From contig NC_079490.1 in the NCBI RefSeq assembly GCF_020520425.1, forward strand, positions 6,200,001-6,264,000: a DNA stretch of 64,000 nucleotides, given 5' to 3'. The DNA comes from Spinacia oleracea. Lineage: Eukaryota; Streptophyta; Magnoliopsida; Caryophyllales; Amaranthaceae. Made by a program: the position numbers and the translations under genes. Below the pieces are notes generated by a model that made no database searches, was not told the DNA's origin, and saw only the letters and a list, made by a program, of their open reading frames with translations. This document shows, piece after piece, positions 32,721 to 45,621 of this stretch (position 1 is its first letter; each line of letters opens with the position of its first letter).

Positions 32721-34395
32721 ATGAAGAACATCACTCCTCATCCTCAAGCCTTGTTTCATTCTGGTAATTCTTCTTTTTCGTCTTTCTTCCTTTATCATTT
32801 CCGCCATTTTTACTCAAATTGTAGAATTGGTATTCGATTTCGGCTTCTCCCTTCTCGGCAAACGACTTAAGCTTAGTGGGGATACGGCCCTCGCCCGAGC
32901 CCGGCGCGCGTGTGTTGTGACCACCCATGCCACTCTCAAGCACTCTTAAACAAATGTTTCCCTCAAACCCCCAAATATAAACATTGAATATGGTTTGTGT
33001 TTTTCCCATGTGGGACTTTTCATATTCCCACATTTTCCCACTTTCCACTCATTTTCTTTTGTATTCTCACTAGGATTTCCAACGATTATCTTTAACACCT
33101 TAATGAATGGCTATATCCACCGTGATATGCTTACCTCAAGCTGCTCAATTATTAGACAAAATTGTCAAGCTTGGTTTCCAACCTACTATTGTTACCTTTG
33201 GTGCTATGGTCAAAGGCCTTTGTAAGATTGGTGATAATGCCGCTAACCTTGTCATATGCAGCACAATTATTGATAGTCTTTGTAAGGACAGACTTTTAAA
33301 AGAGGGCTTGCAGTTGTTCACTGCTATGAAAACTCAGGGCATTCAACCTGATGTGATCACTTATACCTCTTTGGTTCAAGGCCTCTACAATTCAGGCTCT
33401 CGGGAAGAGGCTAAGGTTGTACTAGCTGAGATGTTAGAGAGTAACATAACACCAAATGTTAATACTTACAGCATGTTGGTTGACATGTTCTGTAAAGACG
33501 GGAGTGTTGATGAAGCACAAGCAATTCTACGGCTTATGGTTGAAAGAGGTGTAACTCCCAACATCGTTACTTACAGTGCTTTACTCGATGGTTATTGTTT
33601 GCGTGGCCAGATGGAAGATGCAGAAAAGCTAATTGATGTCATGGCCCAAAATGGTTGTGAGCCTGATCTTGTGAGTTTCAGTACTATGATTAATGGATAT
33701 TGCAAGGCTAAGAACATAGACAAGGCCCTTAACATTTTCCAAGAACTGTGTCAGAAAGGGATAGCACCCAATGTTGTAACCTATAACACTCTTACTGATG
33801 GCTTGTGTAAATGCAGTAGATTTACACGTGCACGCCAGATGTTTACAGAAATGCGAGCTCACGGGGTTGCTCCAAATGTTGTCACGTATAGTTCGCTGGT
33901 TGATGGCCTATGCATAAGTGCACGGCTTGATGAGGCAGTTGCAATACTCGAAGATATGGAAGATAAGGGCATTAAACCTAATACCGTCACCTACAATATC
34001 CTAATGGATAGCTTGTGTGAGGCTGGGAAGATTAAAGATGCAGCAAATATCATCACATATTCTTTGATCTTGTATTGAAGGACTTGCAGCCTGATATTAA
34101 AACATACAATATTATGATTAAAGGCTTCTGCAAGAAAGGATTAATGGATGAAGCTGATGTAGTATTGAGGAAAATGGAGGAAGATGGTTGTTCCCCTGAT
34201 GATTTGACCTATAATATGATCATCAGAGGATTTATTCTCAACAATGACTTAACGAAAGCATTTTACTATTGTGATTGTATGGTTAGCAAAGGATATGAAG
34301 CTGATGCAGACACTTTCTCATTGTTTGTTGATCTCTTGTCTTCTGATAACTTAACTGACTCGTCCAAGAGCCAGTTACAGAAGTTCCTTAAATAA
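32721..34395 (+). pseudogene. Restorer-of-fertility-like PPR gene, decayed
   Basis: P-class pentatricopeptide repeats of 35 residues are clear from about 33,107 to 34,395. Successive units begin QPDVITYTSLVQG, TPNVNTYSMLVDM, TPNIVTYSALLDG, EPDLVSFSTMING, APNVVTYNTLTDG, APNVVTYSSLVDG and KPNTVTYNILMDS, then QPDIKTYNIMIKG and SPDDLTYNMIIRG, ending QLQKFLK. Such proteins bind organelle RNA, usually mitochondrial. A 49-residue leader at 32,721-32,870 (MKNITPHPQALFHSG, rich in Ser, Phe, Arg) looks like the old targeting peptide. The reading frame changes near 33,110-33,140 (FNTLMNGY is in another frame) and again near 34,060-34,081. Two repeats are internally shortened (GDNAANLVICSTII; DAANIITYSLI). 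I call it a pseudogene; a truncated product from 33,107 is conceivable. Confidence 0.85.
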
Positions 34396-36760
34396 CTCAA
34401 AGCTGAGCATAACATGATTGCGAATCATGGGGCGATAATTCAGAATTTCATCTTCTTATCCACTTTTCTTAGAGATTGATTGTGACTTGTGAGTGATGAT
34501 ATTTTATTTTGGCCCGCTTGTCCAGTGGTCACTTAAAGGACTTGTCAAAGGACATGCTTCGTAAGTTTAGCTATTGAATACGTTTGTACAGATTGGATAT
34601 TTCGGAACTTGGATATATAGTCAACCATTCTTTTTAAGGTATCTTATTTATCTTCATGTCCTTCCGTAAAGTTTAATGCTCTTGTTATATGTTGTTACAC
34701 TATTAGTTTGTTGATTTTCAATTTGTGATGACAAACTTGTACTCCATAACAGGTATGGAGTATAATAGAGTGGTTTTTTCGTGTTGCACATATCTTTCTT
34801 GATTATCTGCTGAATTGGTACAAGGATAGATGCAAGGCCGAGTTTGTGTAACTGGGATAAGCACCATAAACTTACTTGTCTGTGTTTGTTTCAGACGTTT
34901 ACTCTATGAAAAGTAGGCATCTCTGTTTGTTGCTTGGTTCAACCTGTGTAACAGAATATGAGCTGGTGCAACCGAGAATCATAACTGTGGCAATAGACTA
35001 ATATTCTAGCCTCAAGGGGTTGAACTGGTTGATATTACAAATTAAGTAATTAATTAGATAGTATCAGTCATTCTGTTCTGAATTCTGATGCATTTCTATA
35101 TCAATCTGTTCAATTTGCTCCTCCCTTTTGTAAATAATGGAAAATATCAGCTATGACCACTGATCTGTTACTTTTTTTGCATGATTCTTCTCTTTAACTG
35201 CAATATTATGCCGGAAATTTTATCAGAGAAGGGAAGAGATTACTTCAGTCTAAATGTTAGCTTATTGCAGAAGATATGCCATGATTGGCATGATATATTA
35301 TTGTTTGAAAAAAACTTTTGTCCATGTCTTATTCTGTTTGGGGATGGATCCAATGGCCATCAAGATCCCCATATCATTAAAGCAGTCCTTTTCCATGACT
35401 AGGAATCAAACCGAATACTTAATGTTGCTGCATATGTGTTTTGCATATGTGATGTTCAATAGGTTTAGCTTTTAGTGAGGAGTAGGTAAGTGCATCAGTT
35501 GAACTGTGCTCTTTGTGGACTATACTGAATCCTGATAACGAAATGTGCTTCAGGTATGGTAAGTTGGTAACAATCTTTCTATGATCTTTCAACCATACAT
35601 AGATTTTGGAGACTATGCTGAATGCTATTAAGAAATGCATGTATTTCAGGTAATGGTAAGTTGGTAACAATCTTTCTACCATTGGATTTTTTGTTTTATG
35701 GGAAGGCTGCTAATTAAGGTCTGGAATGACTTACAGATCGAGTGATGTTTTAGACATATCGGGTCTCTAGCTTCCCGGCCTATGTTTGTTTCTGCTAGTC
35801 TGCACTACTTAAAAACTGTAGAAATTCTTGTATAATCTCTAATCCAAGGGTTTCAGATCAGATTACAGAACATACATTACAGCTAGCTATTTAAGGAGTT
35901 TTTGCAGGAAGAATCCATCTAATGAGCTCTGCTAAATTGTAAAGTTGCTCCTTATCAGACAGGGCACCTGTGATACAGGCATGCAACTGCTAAATTGTAC
36001 TGACTACTGAGAGTTGCTTCGTGATCCCGAGTGAGCTGAAGAAGTCTTATCTGAAGTTGGTTTATGCCACAAAACTTGACTTTTTTTTGTACACTGCTCG
36101 GGCATCCAAAATTCCAAACAAAATGATGGATGCTTGCCCAGAAACTAAAGCTTGTGTAGCTGGAAACTTCTAGAGCCCATAGTTTGCTAGCAGAACAGTT
36201 GCTGCGTAATGGGAACTTCCCCCTTTATATCAGGACTCCAATAGTCTGCTTGCACCCTTGTTACATGAAGTGAGGCAACCTTTCACTTAACTAATGGGCA
36301 TTTCAAATTTATGTACACGTACTCTTTTTGTCTTTTTTTTTTTTTTGTTAACGAGCCACAAGGGAAATATTTACTTGCTGTATTATAAATGTACACATAC
36401 TTTATACTCCGTAGTAATAAAATTGTAACTTCTCATTACATCACTCATACTTTGCATTTGCAATGATTTGAAACCATAATAAAACTAAATCTACATTCTA
36501 GTTTAGGGTATATAACCTCTCCATAACTCATTTAAACACGTTTTTTTTTAAATAGTTTATATTCTGCAAAAATAAATTTATTTCAATCAAGTAAGTAAAA
36601 GTTCTGCAAAATATGAAGATCAACAAAATAAATAGAGGAGAACGAAAATGAATCAAATTTTATTTTACACGGGTTCGTTCTCTTCACTAGATAAAATATG
36701 GATTTATTGTATTTGAAATTTGTTTTTTTTTTTAGGTTAAGAGAACACACCATTTGAGAC
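34396..36760. other. Long spacer downstream of the PPR pseudogene
   Basis: No gene recognised. It may contain the old 3' UTR. An imperfect tandem duplication of about 75 bp is visible at 35,515-35,685, both copies ending 'ggtaagttggtaacaatctt'. A T run followed by 'gttaacgagccac' lies near 36,336, of unknown origin. Confidence 0.45.
35515..35685 (+). repeat. Imperfect tandem duplication of about 75 bp
   Basis: Both halves carry an actatgctgaatg-like start, 'aagaaatg', 'ttcaggtaa' and then an identical 'ggtaagttggtaacaatctt'. Spacing between units is about 103 bp. Confidence 0.6.
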
Positions 36761-36764
36761 TTGG

Positions 36765-37255
36765 AAGTAGACGTGACAAACAGGTCATTTGGATCGGTTT
36801 GGGATTGGATAAATACGGTTTGGATCATTTTGAGTCGCTCCTACTTCGGGTCTGGTACGGGTTTGAGTCGGGTCCATTCGAGTATCAGGTACAATAAGTT
36901 TTATGCATGGTCGGATCGGGTTTGGTTCTGGTCAATTTCGATTCGTGTCACATGGGATCAGTTCACTTCAGATCGAGTTGTTTCGGAAGGTTAGATTAGG
37001 TCTTGATGTAGTAAACAATCTAATATTTGGTGGCAGGCGATATATAGGTCAATTCGGTTTGGTTATTTTGGTCCGGGTCGGTTTAGTTCAATTACTTGGT
37101 TCGGGTAAATCTGAGTATCAGGTCGTATCAGATCAAGTCAATTTCAGGTTCGTTAATTTCATTTTGGATCATGTTCGGGTTCAAGTTAACTTTGGATCGT
37201 CATTTTGGGTCAAAATCGAAAATCAAAATTGGATCAATCGGATCGTAAATTAGAG
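36765..37255. repeat. 'tcgggtt/ttcggtt'-rich degenerate repeat, possibly an old hAT derivative
   Basis: About 490 bp dense in 'gggt', 'tcggtt' and 'gatcagttc' words, beginning gtagacgtgacaaacaggtc. Similar subterminal composition occurs in the hAT MITE at 1,380. Ends and target duplication could not be defined, so the class is tentative. Frames through it are low in complexity. Confidence 0.35.
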
Positions 37256-37389
37256 TTGGTCAGTTTTACTAGTTCTACTTGAAAGTATTTGTATAATTGG
37301 GTGTCTAATGTGGAAACACAAAATTAATTAATTGACGCAAAAAGAAAAAAGGGAAATTTGGGACGTTTTTTTTAGTGAAAACTCTTTCT

Positions 37390-39458
37390 TTGGGTAAAAT
37401 TAGAAAGCCTATACAACTTTGCTGGCTTTTTCCGGCGGGCGGACGTCTGAAGTTAACTGGAAAGTATCCTGCAACCACCAATATCCGACAGCAGACGGAA
37501 GAAGAAGGGAAAGAGGGCGAGAAAACTCAATTAATCATTGTTGAGATTTCCTCTTTATTTTAGGGTTGATTAACCTCGGCTTTTCAAGAGAGAAACTAAA
37601 ATCGCTGCGTTTCTGTGTAAGAAGGTAACTGCCGAAAACTTTACCTTCTTTCCAAATTTCCATTTTTTTAATTATGAAATTTCGACGAACTTGATTTATC
37701 AAACGACTGATTGGGTTTCTATGACAATACTGGTGTAATTGGGAGTCCCGGGTAGCTTAATTTGTTGTTTTTAGGTTATTGGGGTGGGCAATTTTATCAT
37801 GGCACTGAAAAATTGAGGTTAATTTTGCTTTTTTGCAATTGTAAAAAGGAGTGAATGCTGGTTTGTAGGTGTAAATTTTCAATCTTTTCGCCATTAAGTT
37901 GAACTCTTTTGTGATAGATTTTACATGCTTGCTGAGGAACGATTATGTTTATTCAGATTCCAGTGACTTATTCGGGTATTGGATTGTGGGGAACCTAGGA
38001 ATTCAGGGTGCTCATTATACTAGAAGTACTGATGTTAGAACAATAGATATTGTGGATGTTGTGGGGTGGTGAACCTGATGATCATTTGTGTAAGTCTGTA
38101 AGAATGAGCTCTTTTACAAGCTTTACATATGGTGTTTGATGATCAGGTGTAAGATGGATTGATTTCGACGAAATTTATGTGACGGGGGATCAGATTGAGG
38201 GAGATAAGAACTGATTAGGTTTTGTACTTAACTTTTGTGAGAGTCAGTTGGATTTTAACCACTGCTTGTCTAGGTTCTATGTTCGCTCGTGCCTTGCAGA
38301 GGTATATTTGGCTTTGGATTGGACAAAGAATGGCTATGGTGACTCTTGTGTCCTGTCTTGAATATTGATTAAAGATTCCTCATTACACATGAACAAGATT
38401 TTTATATGCAATCATCATCTGGATTCTGGAGCTCAATAGTAATAATATGAAATATGAATGGATACTTGTAGGCTTGTACTCTTGACTCTTGTAGCCTTTT
38501 GTGATTTCTGGCTGTTGGTTGCTATTATGTTTTCAGTGGCAATGATCTGGAAGGTTGTGATATATTTGTAAGGTGAATATTGCATCGCATCAGTTTTGCT
38601 TAGTTAGGATATCAATTTCTGAAAAGCTCATTTTTTAGAAAAGAAAATTATTTCTTGTTGGTCTTGCTATTGTATTTCAGTAGTGGTGGAAACTCTGTAA
38701 GGCATAGTCAATGATGAACGAGTATAAGGGATGTTTCAATGAAGCCTGAGGAACATAGACACATAATTACCAGTATTAATGAGGTGTTGTAACTTGCCAC
38801 TTTGAGGAATGTAGAAGATCATTAGTTATATAGCTCCCTTTCTGTGGTTAATTACTAGCCTGTGATCAAATCTTTCTCCATAAAAAACAGTGGTTGGCAG
38901 GTTGTTAATTTTAGATTTTAAGTTTTCTGCTATAATTTTTAGTAGAGGTGAAAACTGTATTTATTGTTTATTTATGTACAATATGGTAAGTCATTGTTTT
39001 GGAACTGGCACCATGATTAAATAGAAGGTTGGGACTTTTCGTTCTTGATTCAAACCTCTCTCCATTTAGAGTAAGCCGGTGTTTCCCCTAGTGTAGTTTC
39101 TTTGTAGGATTTTTCTGAAATATTTATGAGTTCGTCTTTTATTTTAAGACACTACTTTTGTGTTATGTACCGTGCCTTTCATTTTCCCAAGTTATCCATT
39201 TTGAGTATTGACTCAATATATGCTCTGCATGAATTTGATGCTAGTTGAGGTTACGACATGACGGTTATGCTATGAGGGTTAAACTTCCTTCTTTAACCAC
39301 TGTTTTGACCTTGCTAGTTACTTCCATAGCCTTGTTTAAAATGGGGTATCTTCATTTTATGTAAGCTCTTCTTTTCTAGCATATGAATCTCAGTTTTCCA
39401 ACTGATTGGCAGGAACTAGTCTTCAGAGGTTAGATTATTTTCATTAGAGGACTCAGAG
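37390..39458 (+). other. 5' UTR of the RRM gene with a 1.8-kb intron (predicted)
   Basis: A leader exon probably ends at 37,624 (tgtaagaag then gtaact), and a second leader segment starts after 'gattggcag' at 39,413, leading to the ATG at 39,459. The intervening 1.8 kb is T-rich and intron-like. A 62-codon upstream frame (37,375-37,563) lies in the leader exon. All of this is inferred from splice signals only. Confidence 0.5.
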
Positions 39459-42400
39459 ATGTCTCATCATATGTTACGACCAAATGACTTGCGTGGTTCA
39501 TCTATAGAAGCCTTGGGCAGAGATGTAAGTACTTTCTTTTAAAGTTATGGAAGTGTATTATACATTGGCTATCAGAATTCTGACTTGTTCTTGTTTTATT
39601 CTAGGTAGTGCCAATGCGGTCTAGAGTGTATGGTTTGGATGATATTTCTGGTTTTGCTGCACGGAGTGAGCCTGTTATTGGTGGGTTGGCAGCAGGAATG
39701 AGTACTAGAGGCTATGCTTCTTCTCTTGAAGATCCCGTTCTAATTAGCCAAAGGCGAGATATTCCTTTAGGAATCAGTTCTTTACCACCTGGCAATCCTG
39801 ATATGATTTATGAGAGACCTAACTCTCAGCGAAGGGTTGATAGCCTTTCTTTGCAGGAAGCAGAATCCAACATTCTTTTTGTAAATGGGCTTCCAACTGA
39901 CTGCACCAGAAGGGAAGTTGGCCGTATCCTTTTATGTTAGTTATTAAATTTCCATTGTTTTTCTTGATTTTTGTTATGGTTTTTATTATCTGGAGAATGT
40001 TGCTGTACGTAAACTTATTGAGGGCCTTGCTTGATGAAGGGGTTGTTCATACCTATGATGTGGTGGACTTGACAGCAAGTGTCAATGACAGCTAAGAATC
40101 TCTTTTATGTTATTTGTTTAACATGAATCATCGAGTCTTTATACTACTGTACTCATTTTTTACTTCATGAGTATTTGAGTTCATTGGCCTAGGTGAAATT
40201 AAGAGTATGAGAAACAAAGAACATGCTTTTAGCAAGTGGTGTTGCATGGACATAGCTACAAGTCTCGTAATCGAATCACCCAGATTCAATATGACCTTTT
40301 GCATCAACATGTTTGATGCCCTACTTTTTGCTGGTTTGAAGGGAAGTAGAATTTAGGTACTAATGTTTGAACAATGTTAAGATGCTTGAAATTATTTGAA
40401 GTTTTTTCATTCATACTGCTGCTAGAATCTGTTCTAAGAGTACTTACACTGGTGGGTTACTACCAAACAGATGTCCTACAGAAAGGCACGCAATATATCT
40501 TTTCAAATTGGTAAGTCACTTGCTGATGGAGTTAGGGGAAAACAAAGATGGTAATTAGGTAAGAAATGCCAGTCTCTACAGTTTCCTAACACATCATTTG
40601 AACTTGGGGACTAAAAACTCTGTCAGGACTCAGTTCTTGCTGTCTGTCACTAGAATTATATTTTCCCAAATACTGCATCCCATATGGAAGCCTTTTAGCT
40701 TTTTCGAAATCATAAATGTTCATATGAAGTTGGAGTCTTGGAGATGGGATTGGAGAGTAAGAATGTATTTGGATTATGTGCTTTTTCAAGTGTATAGTAA
40801 GAATACAAAAAGAATACCCAGAGAATCGGAGATAGCTGAATCAAGAAAATTTGACAAAATTTTTGGCAAAAAATATTCTTAATACAAAAAGTCCCAAATA
40901 AAAAAAAATTCTGATTGCCTTTGCACCTTAGAGCTTTATTTATTTATTGTCACCATTTACCTTTCCTTAACCTTGATTTTGTAGATATTTTCCGTCCTTT
41001 TATAGGTTTTAAAGATATCAAAGTCATACACAGGGAACCAAGAAGGGTAAGGATTCATTCTTTTCATCAGAAAATTCTCAAGTGAACTTATTGGCCTATA
41101 TCAGTCTTTATCTGAACTGAAGTTATTGGTCCTTGGCTAAACTTAATTTTAGTTGTGAATTGAACTACCACCCTTATCTGAACTTATTTATCTAAAAATC
41201 AAATATTAAGTTGAAATGAACAAGGCATGATTATATTAAGGAAAAGTTGTTGATGAGTGCAAATTTTTACACTTTTTGTTAAAGAGAATTAGGGAAGAAA
41301 AAAACAGAAGAGATACTCCCTCCATCCCTAAAAGATTGCCCCAGTTTTCTTTTCGGTCCGTCCCTTTGAGTTTGGCCCATACCATTTATAGTATGTGGTC
41401 CTCACATACTTCCTCTCACATACTATTATTTTATTTAGCGAAAAGACAACTATCAACCCATTTGCTTTTGTTTTCCTTTCTTTCTTAATAAAGTGAAAAT
41501 TATGGTTAGCGGCAATCATTTAGGGACGGAGGGAGTAGAAAACTAGAAACTTAGATATCGTTCAAGTATACTGGCGTGAGGGTGCAAGTGTCACCTTTCA
41601 TATTTATATGGCCGTGAATGGGGGGAAGAGGCCATTAATGCAAGACAAAACCATGTATTTCATCCAATTTTCACTACTTCACTTAAAATTCTTTGCATAC
41701 TACCCCCCCCCCCCCACCCGCTCTTTTAGGGTGCGTTCTGTTCAACTTATTTCACCTGAACTTATCTGAACTTATCTGATCTTATCTGAACTTATCTGAA
41801 CTTATCTGATCTTATCTGAACTTATCTGAACTTATCTGATCTTATCTGAACTTATCTGATCTGAACTTATTGAAACTTATTGGAACTTATCTGAACTTAT
41901 CTGAACTTATTGGAACTGAAACTTATTTTTTTAAGGTGAACAGAACGCACCCTTAATCTTATAATTTCTCTTATTGTATTTCACTAATTTCAGAGTGGAG
42001 ACAAGGCAATGGTTCTGTGTTTTGTTGAATTCAGCGATTCAAAATGTGCTCTTACAGCTATGGAAGCGCTTAATGGTTAGCTCTTATTTTTCCCATCTTC
42101 TCATTTTCTCAAACTTTCTTTTGAATTTGTCATGAGGTGTGCTACAAGCATCTCTCCAAAACCTTTTTTCTCTATCACTTTGCATGGACATTTAGATGCT
42201 TGAATTTTGATGTTGTATCCACTTCTTACTTAATTTTATAAAGTTCACCTCTGGCATGCTAGGAGTAAGGTGCTGTAAGTTGCTAGCCTCATCACCTCAG
42301 CCAACCCTAGGCTGAGAAAGGTAATGCAGCTTAACCGAGGCATGTCTACAAGATGACAAAACCGACATAAAAAATTGCACCTCAGAGTGCCTCACATATT

Positions 42401-43185
42401 TAGAGCGACCACGTGTTGAATGACAACATCTTACACATAGATGGACTCTGCCTCACTAGGGATCCGTTTGGCAGGACATAAAACATTTTCCGGGAAAACA
42501 TTTTTCCTCTGTTTTCAATTTTACATTGTTTGGTTTACAAAGGAGTGTAAAATCATTTTTCCTAGGAGTAAAATTGCTCTCCAAATGATGGAAACCCATT
42601 TTCCCTTCAAAATGAAGGGAAAATTGTTTTCCTTCCATTTCCTCATCATTTTTCTTACATGGAACCAAACAACGGAATACTAATTTTGGAATTGTGTTTT
42701 CCGTTGTAAATTGTTTTCAATGAAAATCATTTTGCACTGAAAAACACCCAATCAAACAGAGCCTATATGGTTCAAGTTTTCTCTTCCAGTGGTAAATGAA
42801 CAAATGAAAGATATTTGCCATCAAGAAATGGGAGGAAAAGGAGTTGGGAGAGGTGGACGAGGTAATGTCATTACCTGCTTCATTTTTATCTTTATCATCT
42901 CTCTTAGACTCGGGCCCTCATTTCCCCTGGATTTTGTTAATAGGCAGTCCCCTGATAATATCTCAATCAGATGGTCGATATTCTAATTCAGTGTTGCATT
43001 TTATTAGCAGGGTTAATGAATTCATTTGTATGTCATTACCAAGTTTCCATTCATTATCATTCAGATTTCTACTAAGCTCTGCATTATTTGCAACAGGCTA
43101 CAAATTTGATGACAAGAAACCTGAATCCTCCATCCTAAAGATCAATTTTGCACATTTTCCCTTCCGCCTACCTTCTGAAGCATGA
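39459..43185 (+). CDS. RRM RNA-binding protein, NSR/RBPMS-like
   Basis: Five coding exons: 39459-39524, 39605-39923, 40985-41046, 41994-42075 and 43097-43185, all GT/AG, totalling 205 codons plus stop. The protein starts MSHHMLRPNDLRG. It has a disordered Ser/Gly/Pro-rich N-terminal half and one RRM at about residues 111-196, with RNP2 (ILFVNGLP, 112-119) and RNP1 (KAMVLCFVEF, 153-162), ending HFPFRLPSEA. The RRM sequence (GHIFRPFIGFKDIKV, SKCALTAMEALNGY) resembles plant nuclear speckle RNA-binding proteins (NSRa/NSRb) and animal RBPMS, which bind pre-mRNA or noncoding RNA and influence splicing. NSR identity is inference. Intron 3 (41,047-41,993) holds two MITEs and intron 4 holds another. 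Confidence 0.88.
41316..41535. mobile_element. Stowaway MITE in RRM gene intron
   Basis: 220 bp with inverted ends ctccctccatccctaaa / tttagggacggagggag, flanked by TA on both sides (41,314-41,315 and 41,536-41,537). Terminal sequence and TA target are diagnostic of Stowaway (Tc1/mariner-related) MITEs. Confidence 0.9.
41703..41715 (+). repeat. Poly-C tract
   Basis: A run of C between the Stowaway and Tourist-like MITEs in the same intron. Confidence 0.85.
41729..41952. mobile_element. Tourist-like (PIF/Harbinger) MITE with internal 10-bp repeats
   Basis: 224 bp with inverted ends gggtgcgttctgttcaact / aggtgaacagaacgcaccc and a TTA duplication at 41,726-41,728 and 41,953-41,955, typical of PIF/Harbinger. 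Its interior (about 41,757-41,910) is a tandem array of 'gaacttatct', with some units 'gatcttatct'. Confidence 0.88.
42459..42762. mobile_element. Tourist-like MITE in RRM gene intron 4
   Basis: About 304 bp with gggatccgtttgg at the left and caatcaaacagagc at the right, flanked by CTA on both sides (42,456-42,458 and 42,763-42,765). The interior is palindrome-rich ('ggaaaacatttttcc', 'ggaaaattgttttcc'). Probable PIF/Harbinger MITE; the inverted repeat is imperfect. Confidence 0.6.
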
Positions 43186-43769
43186 TGATCATCAGTTGCA
43201 GACACAGCAACCCAAATAGGCATGCTTCCTAGTCCATTATATTGCAGTTAGCAGTCCGAATCTTTGTTTAGTCTTTTTTCTGTTACGAAAATTCAGTTCT
43301 ATTATTATACTCCGTAGTAAATTTTTGTTGCTTAATTATGCATTAATGAAAATGGAGAAGTGGTCGTAAACTGCAAGTTGCCTTTCGTGGTAAGTGAATT
43401 GCTGACATAAATATTAACACGAAGGCGACTGTTTCTGGGTATCCAGGCTGCTATCATCAAGTGTGATTGGCTGTGTATTTCTGGGCCTTTAAAAATTAAC
43501 TCGTATGTAACAGCTGTTTGGTTGATTCAGATATACTATATAATGATGGTCAAATCATTTTGAATTTGGTTTGCAGATCTCTTAAACTGGTTTTGAGATT
43601 GATGTTGCACCATCCTGGCAAAGACCAAACAAGTAACCTTTGTGATTGTCTTGTCGGTGTCTTTTATTAAATTAATTTTTTAGGATTCCAATTAGTTTAT
43701 ATTCTTTGAATGTTTAAAATATTCAAGTACAAAATATAATGATATAGTAGAATAATCTCTAGCAATCTA

Positions 43770-44127
43770 CTCCCTTCTTATTCTTTATGTTTGGTATCAT
43801 GTACGCGATTTACCAAAAAATTAATGTGGATAAAAACTCTTTTTTTGTTTACTTAAACAATGCAAATTATGTTTCTTAATAATATTTGCACTTCATCAAA
43901 ACTTAGACATTAGTAAATGAGAAATATTTAATGTTCCAATGGAAAGTGTGAGAGGTTTAATGGTTAAAATGACCTAATGAATTTGATTTGTTGAAATAAT
44001 CATTTTACACGATTTTTAATAGAATATTAAGGATTTTTATGCTACAAAAATGAAAAATACTAAGTGTAAAGATTAAAACGGGACACTAAAAACGGAAAGC
44101 CTAAAAAATAAATTGAGACAGAGGACG
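43770..44127. mobile_element. Degenerate Stowaway-like MITE
   Basis: Left end cttcttattctttatg-like after TA (43,768-43,769), and right end ctaaaaaataaattgagaca then gaggacg before TA (44,128-44,129). Both resemble decayed Stowaway ends. Confidence 0.4.
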
Positions 44128-45621
44128 TAGTTGATTTGTATTACTGTCGTGGTTCATTCACGCTAAATAGAAAATTTGAATGTTCTCTTTGTTTAGTCAT
44201 AAATTAAATTAAGACATTTGACGATTCATCTCTCCATGGATTTTAAAACGGGAAATTAATTAATTTATTCATTGATAAGCTTTGTCGACGATTGAATAAA
44301 TATTGACTAAATAGGCAATCTAGCTAATTTTCAAAAATCTCAAAATTTTCTTTTACCTAATATGATCTCATTTAACCATTTGTCACCTCTAGTTATAATT
44401 ATGTTGAACTTGATCTAATATAATTTGATATTAATTGACCTAGATGGATCCTTCTAATTATAAATACTTCGTATGTTGGAGCTGGTTTAATATGATATGA
44501 TTTGATCTGGATTAATCGTTTGCCACTTTTAATGTACAACAAGTCGTGTATTTCTTTATAAAAGTATTAAGGGGTTGGAAGTCGTAATTGTTTATCACAA
44601 TTTCATCATACGGACATGAAAAAAGTATTGAACAACTTTTGACCTTTGTTAGTTTGATAAAATTGGTGGGAAAAAAACGTTGGATCTCCAAGTCCAAGAA
44701 TAGAAAGTGTAAACAACCCAATCAATAGCTTTGACCTAAGTGGCCAAAGTTTAGATCCCAAGATGAGCATATCATTGAAAAAGACATTACAAGTGTGAAC
44801 GCAAGATCCATGTCGATAGATACAAAGTCAAAATAAGCACCCAATAAAGTCAATGATTTTGTTGGTGCAAATAATAAGCATGATAATGGTTTCACACCTG
44901 GCATGATAAAGGGAAACACCCTTGTTGCGTCTTTATGTTGTTCATCATATTATAAAAACAAACTACTGTTTGATAAAAAATACGAGTTTTAAGAAAAATT
45001 AAATATAATATATGAAAAAGTAGAATAAAGTATAAATAATGATTGGGTTCTCAATGCATTTTTAATTAATATAGTATATGAAAAAGTGGGGACCTTAATA
45101 GCCAAACTAGAAACATGACTATAATTTTGAGACGCCTAATTTAAAAAATAAGACTATAATTTTGGGACGGAGGGAGTACTCCTTAATACTACACGAATCC
45201 CTCCTTCCCCATTTGTGTTTGTTCTATTACTAGTCGACATCAATCACATTCTCTATTTAACAACATTTCTTGTGTATTCACACCATTACTTACATCATTC
45301 ATCCAACGGATTTTGTCGATTTTTGTTGAATTGAAATTGCAACTAATGACATGGAAATGTGTTTGTTTGGTGAAGTTATTTACTTTGTATTTTAACTGAT
45401 TGAAACTTTTTTTTTAATTGATTGAAGTTTATTTTTAGGTGATGGTCAAAAATTTCAAGTACCGTTTAATTGTTTTATATCGTCGTTAAAATATAAGCAC
45501 TTGTATAGGTATGACAAAAGTGACCTACTAAAAGAATAACTAAAGGTGTCAAAATAACAAACGTGTCCAAACCTATATTAGATTACTTGGTTTTCGGAGA
45601 CAAAATGGAGAACTCGGATGA

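Noticed and set aside
36761-37253. Frames with repeated VWFWS- and GLVQL-like sequence
   Set aside because: Low-complexity 'cgggtt' repeat without any domain. Kept only as a degenerate repeat.
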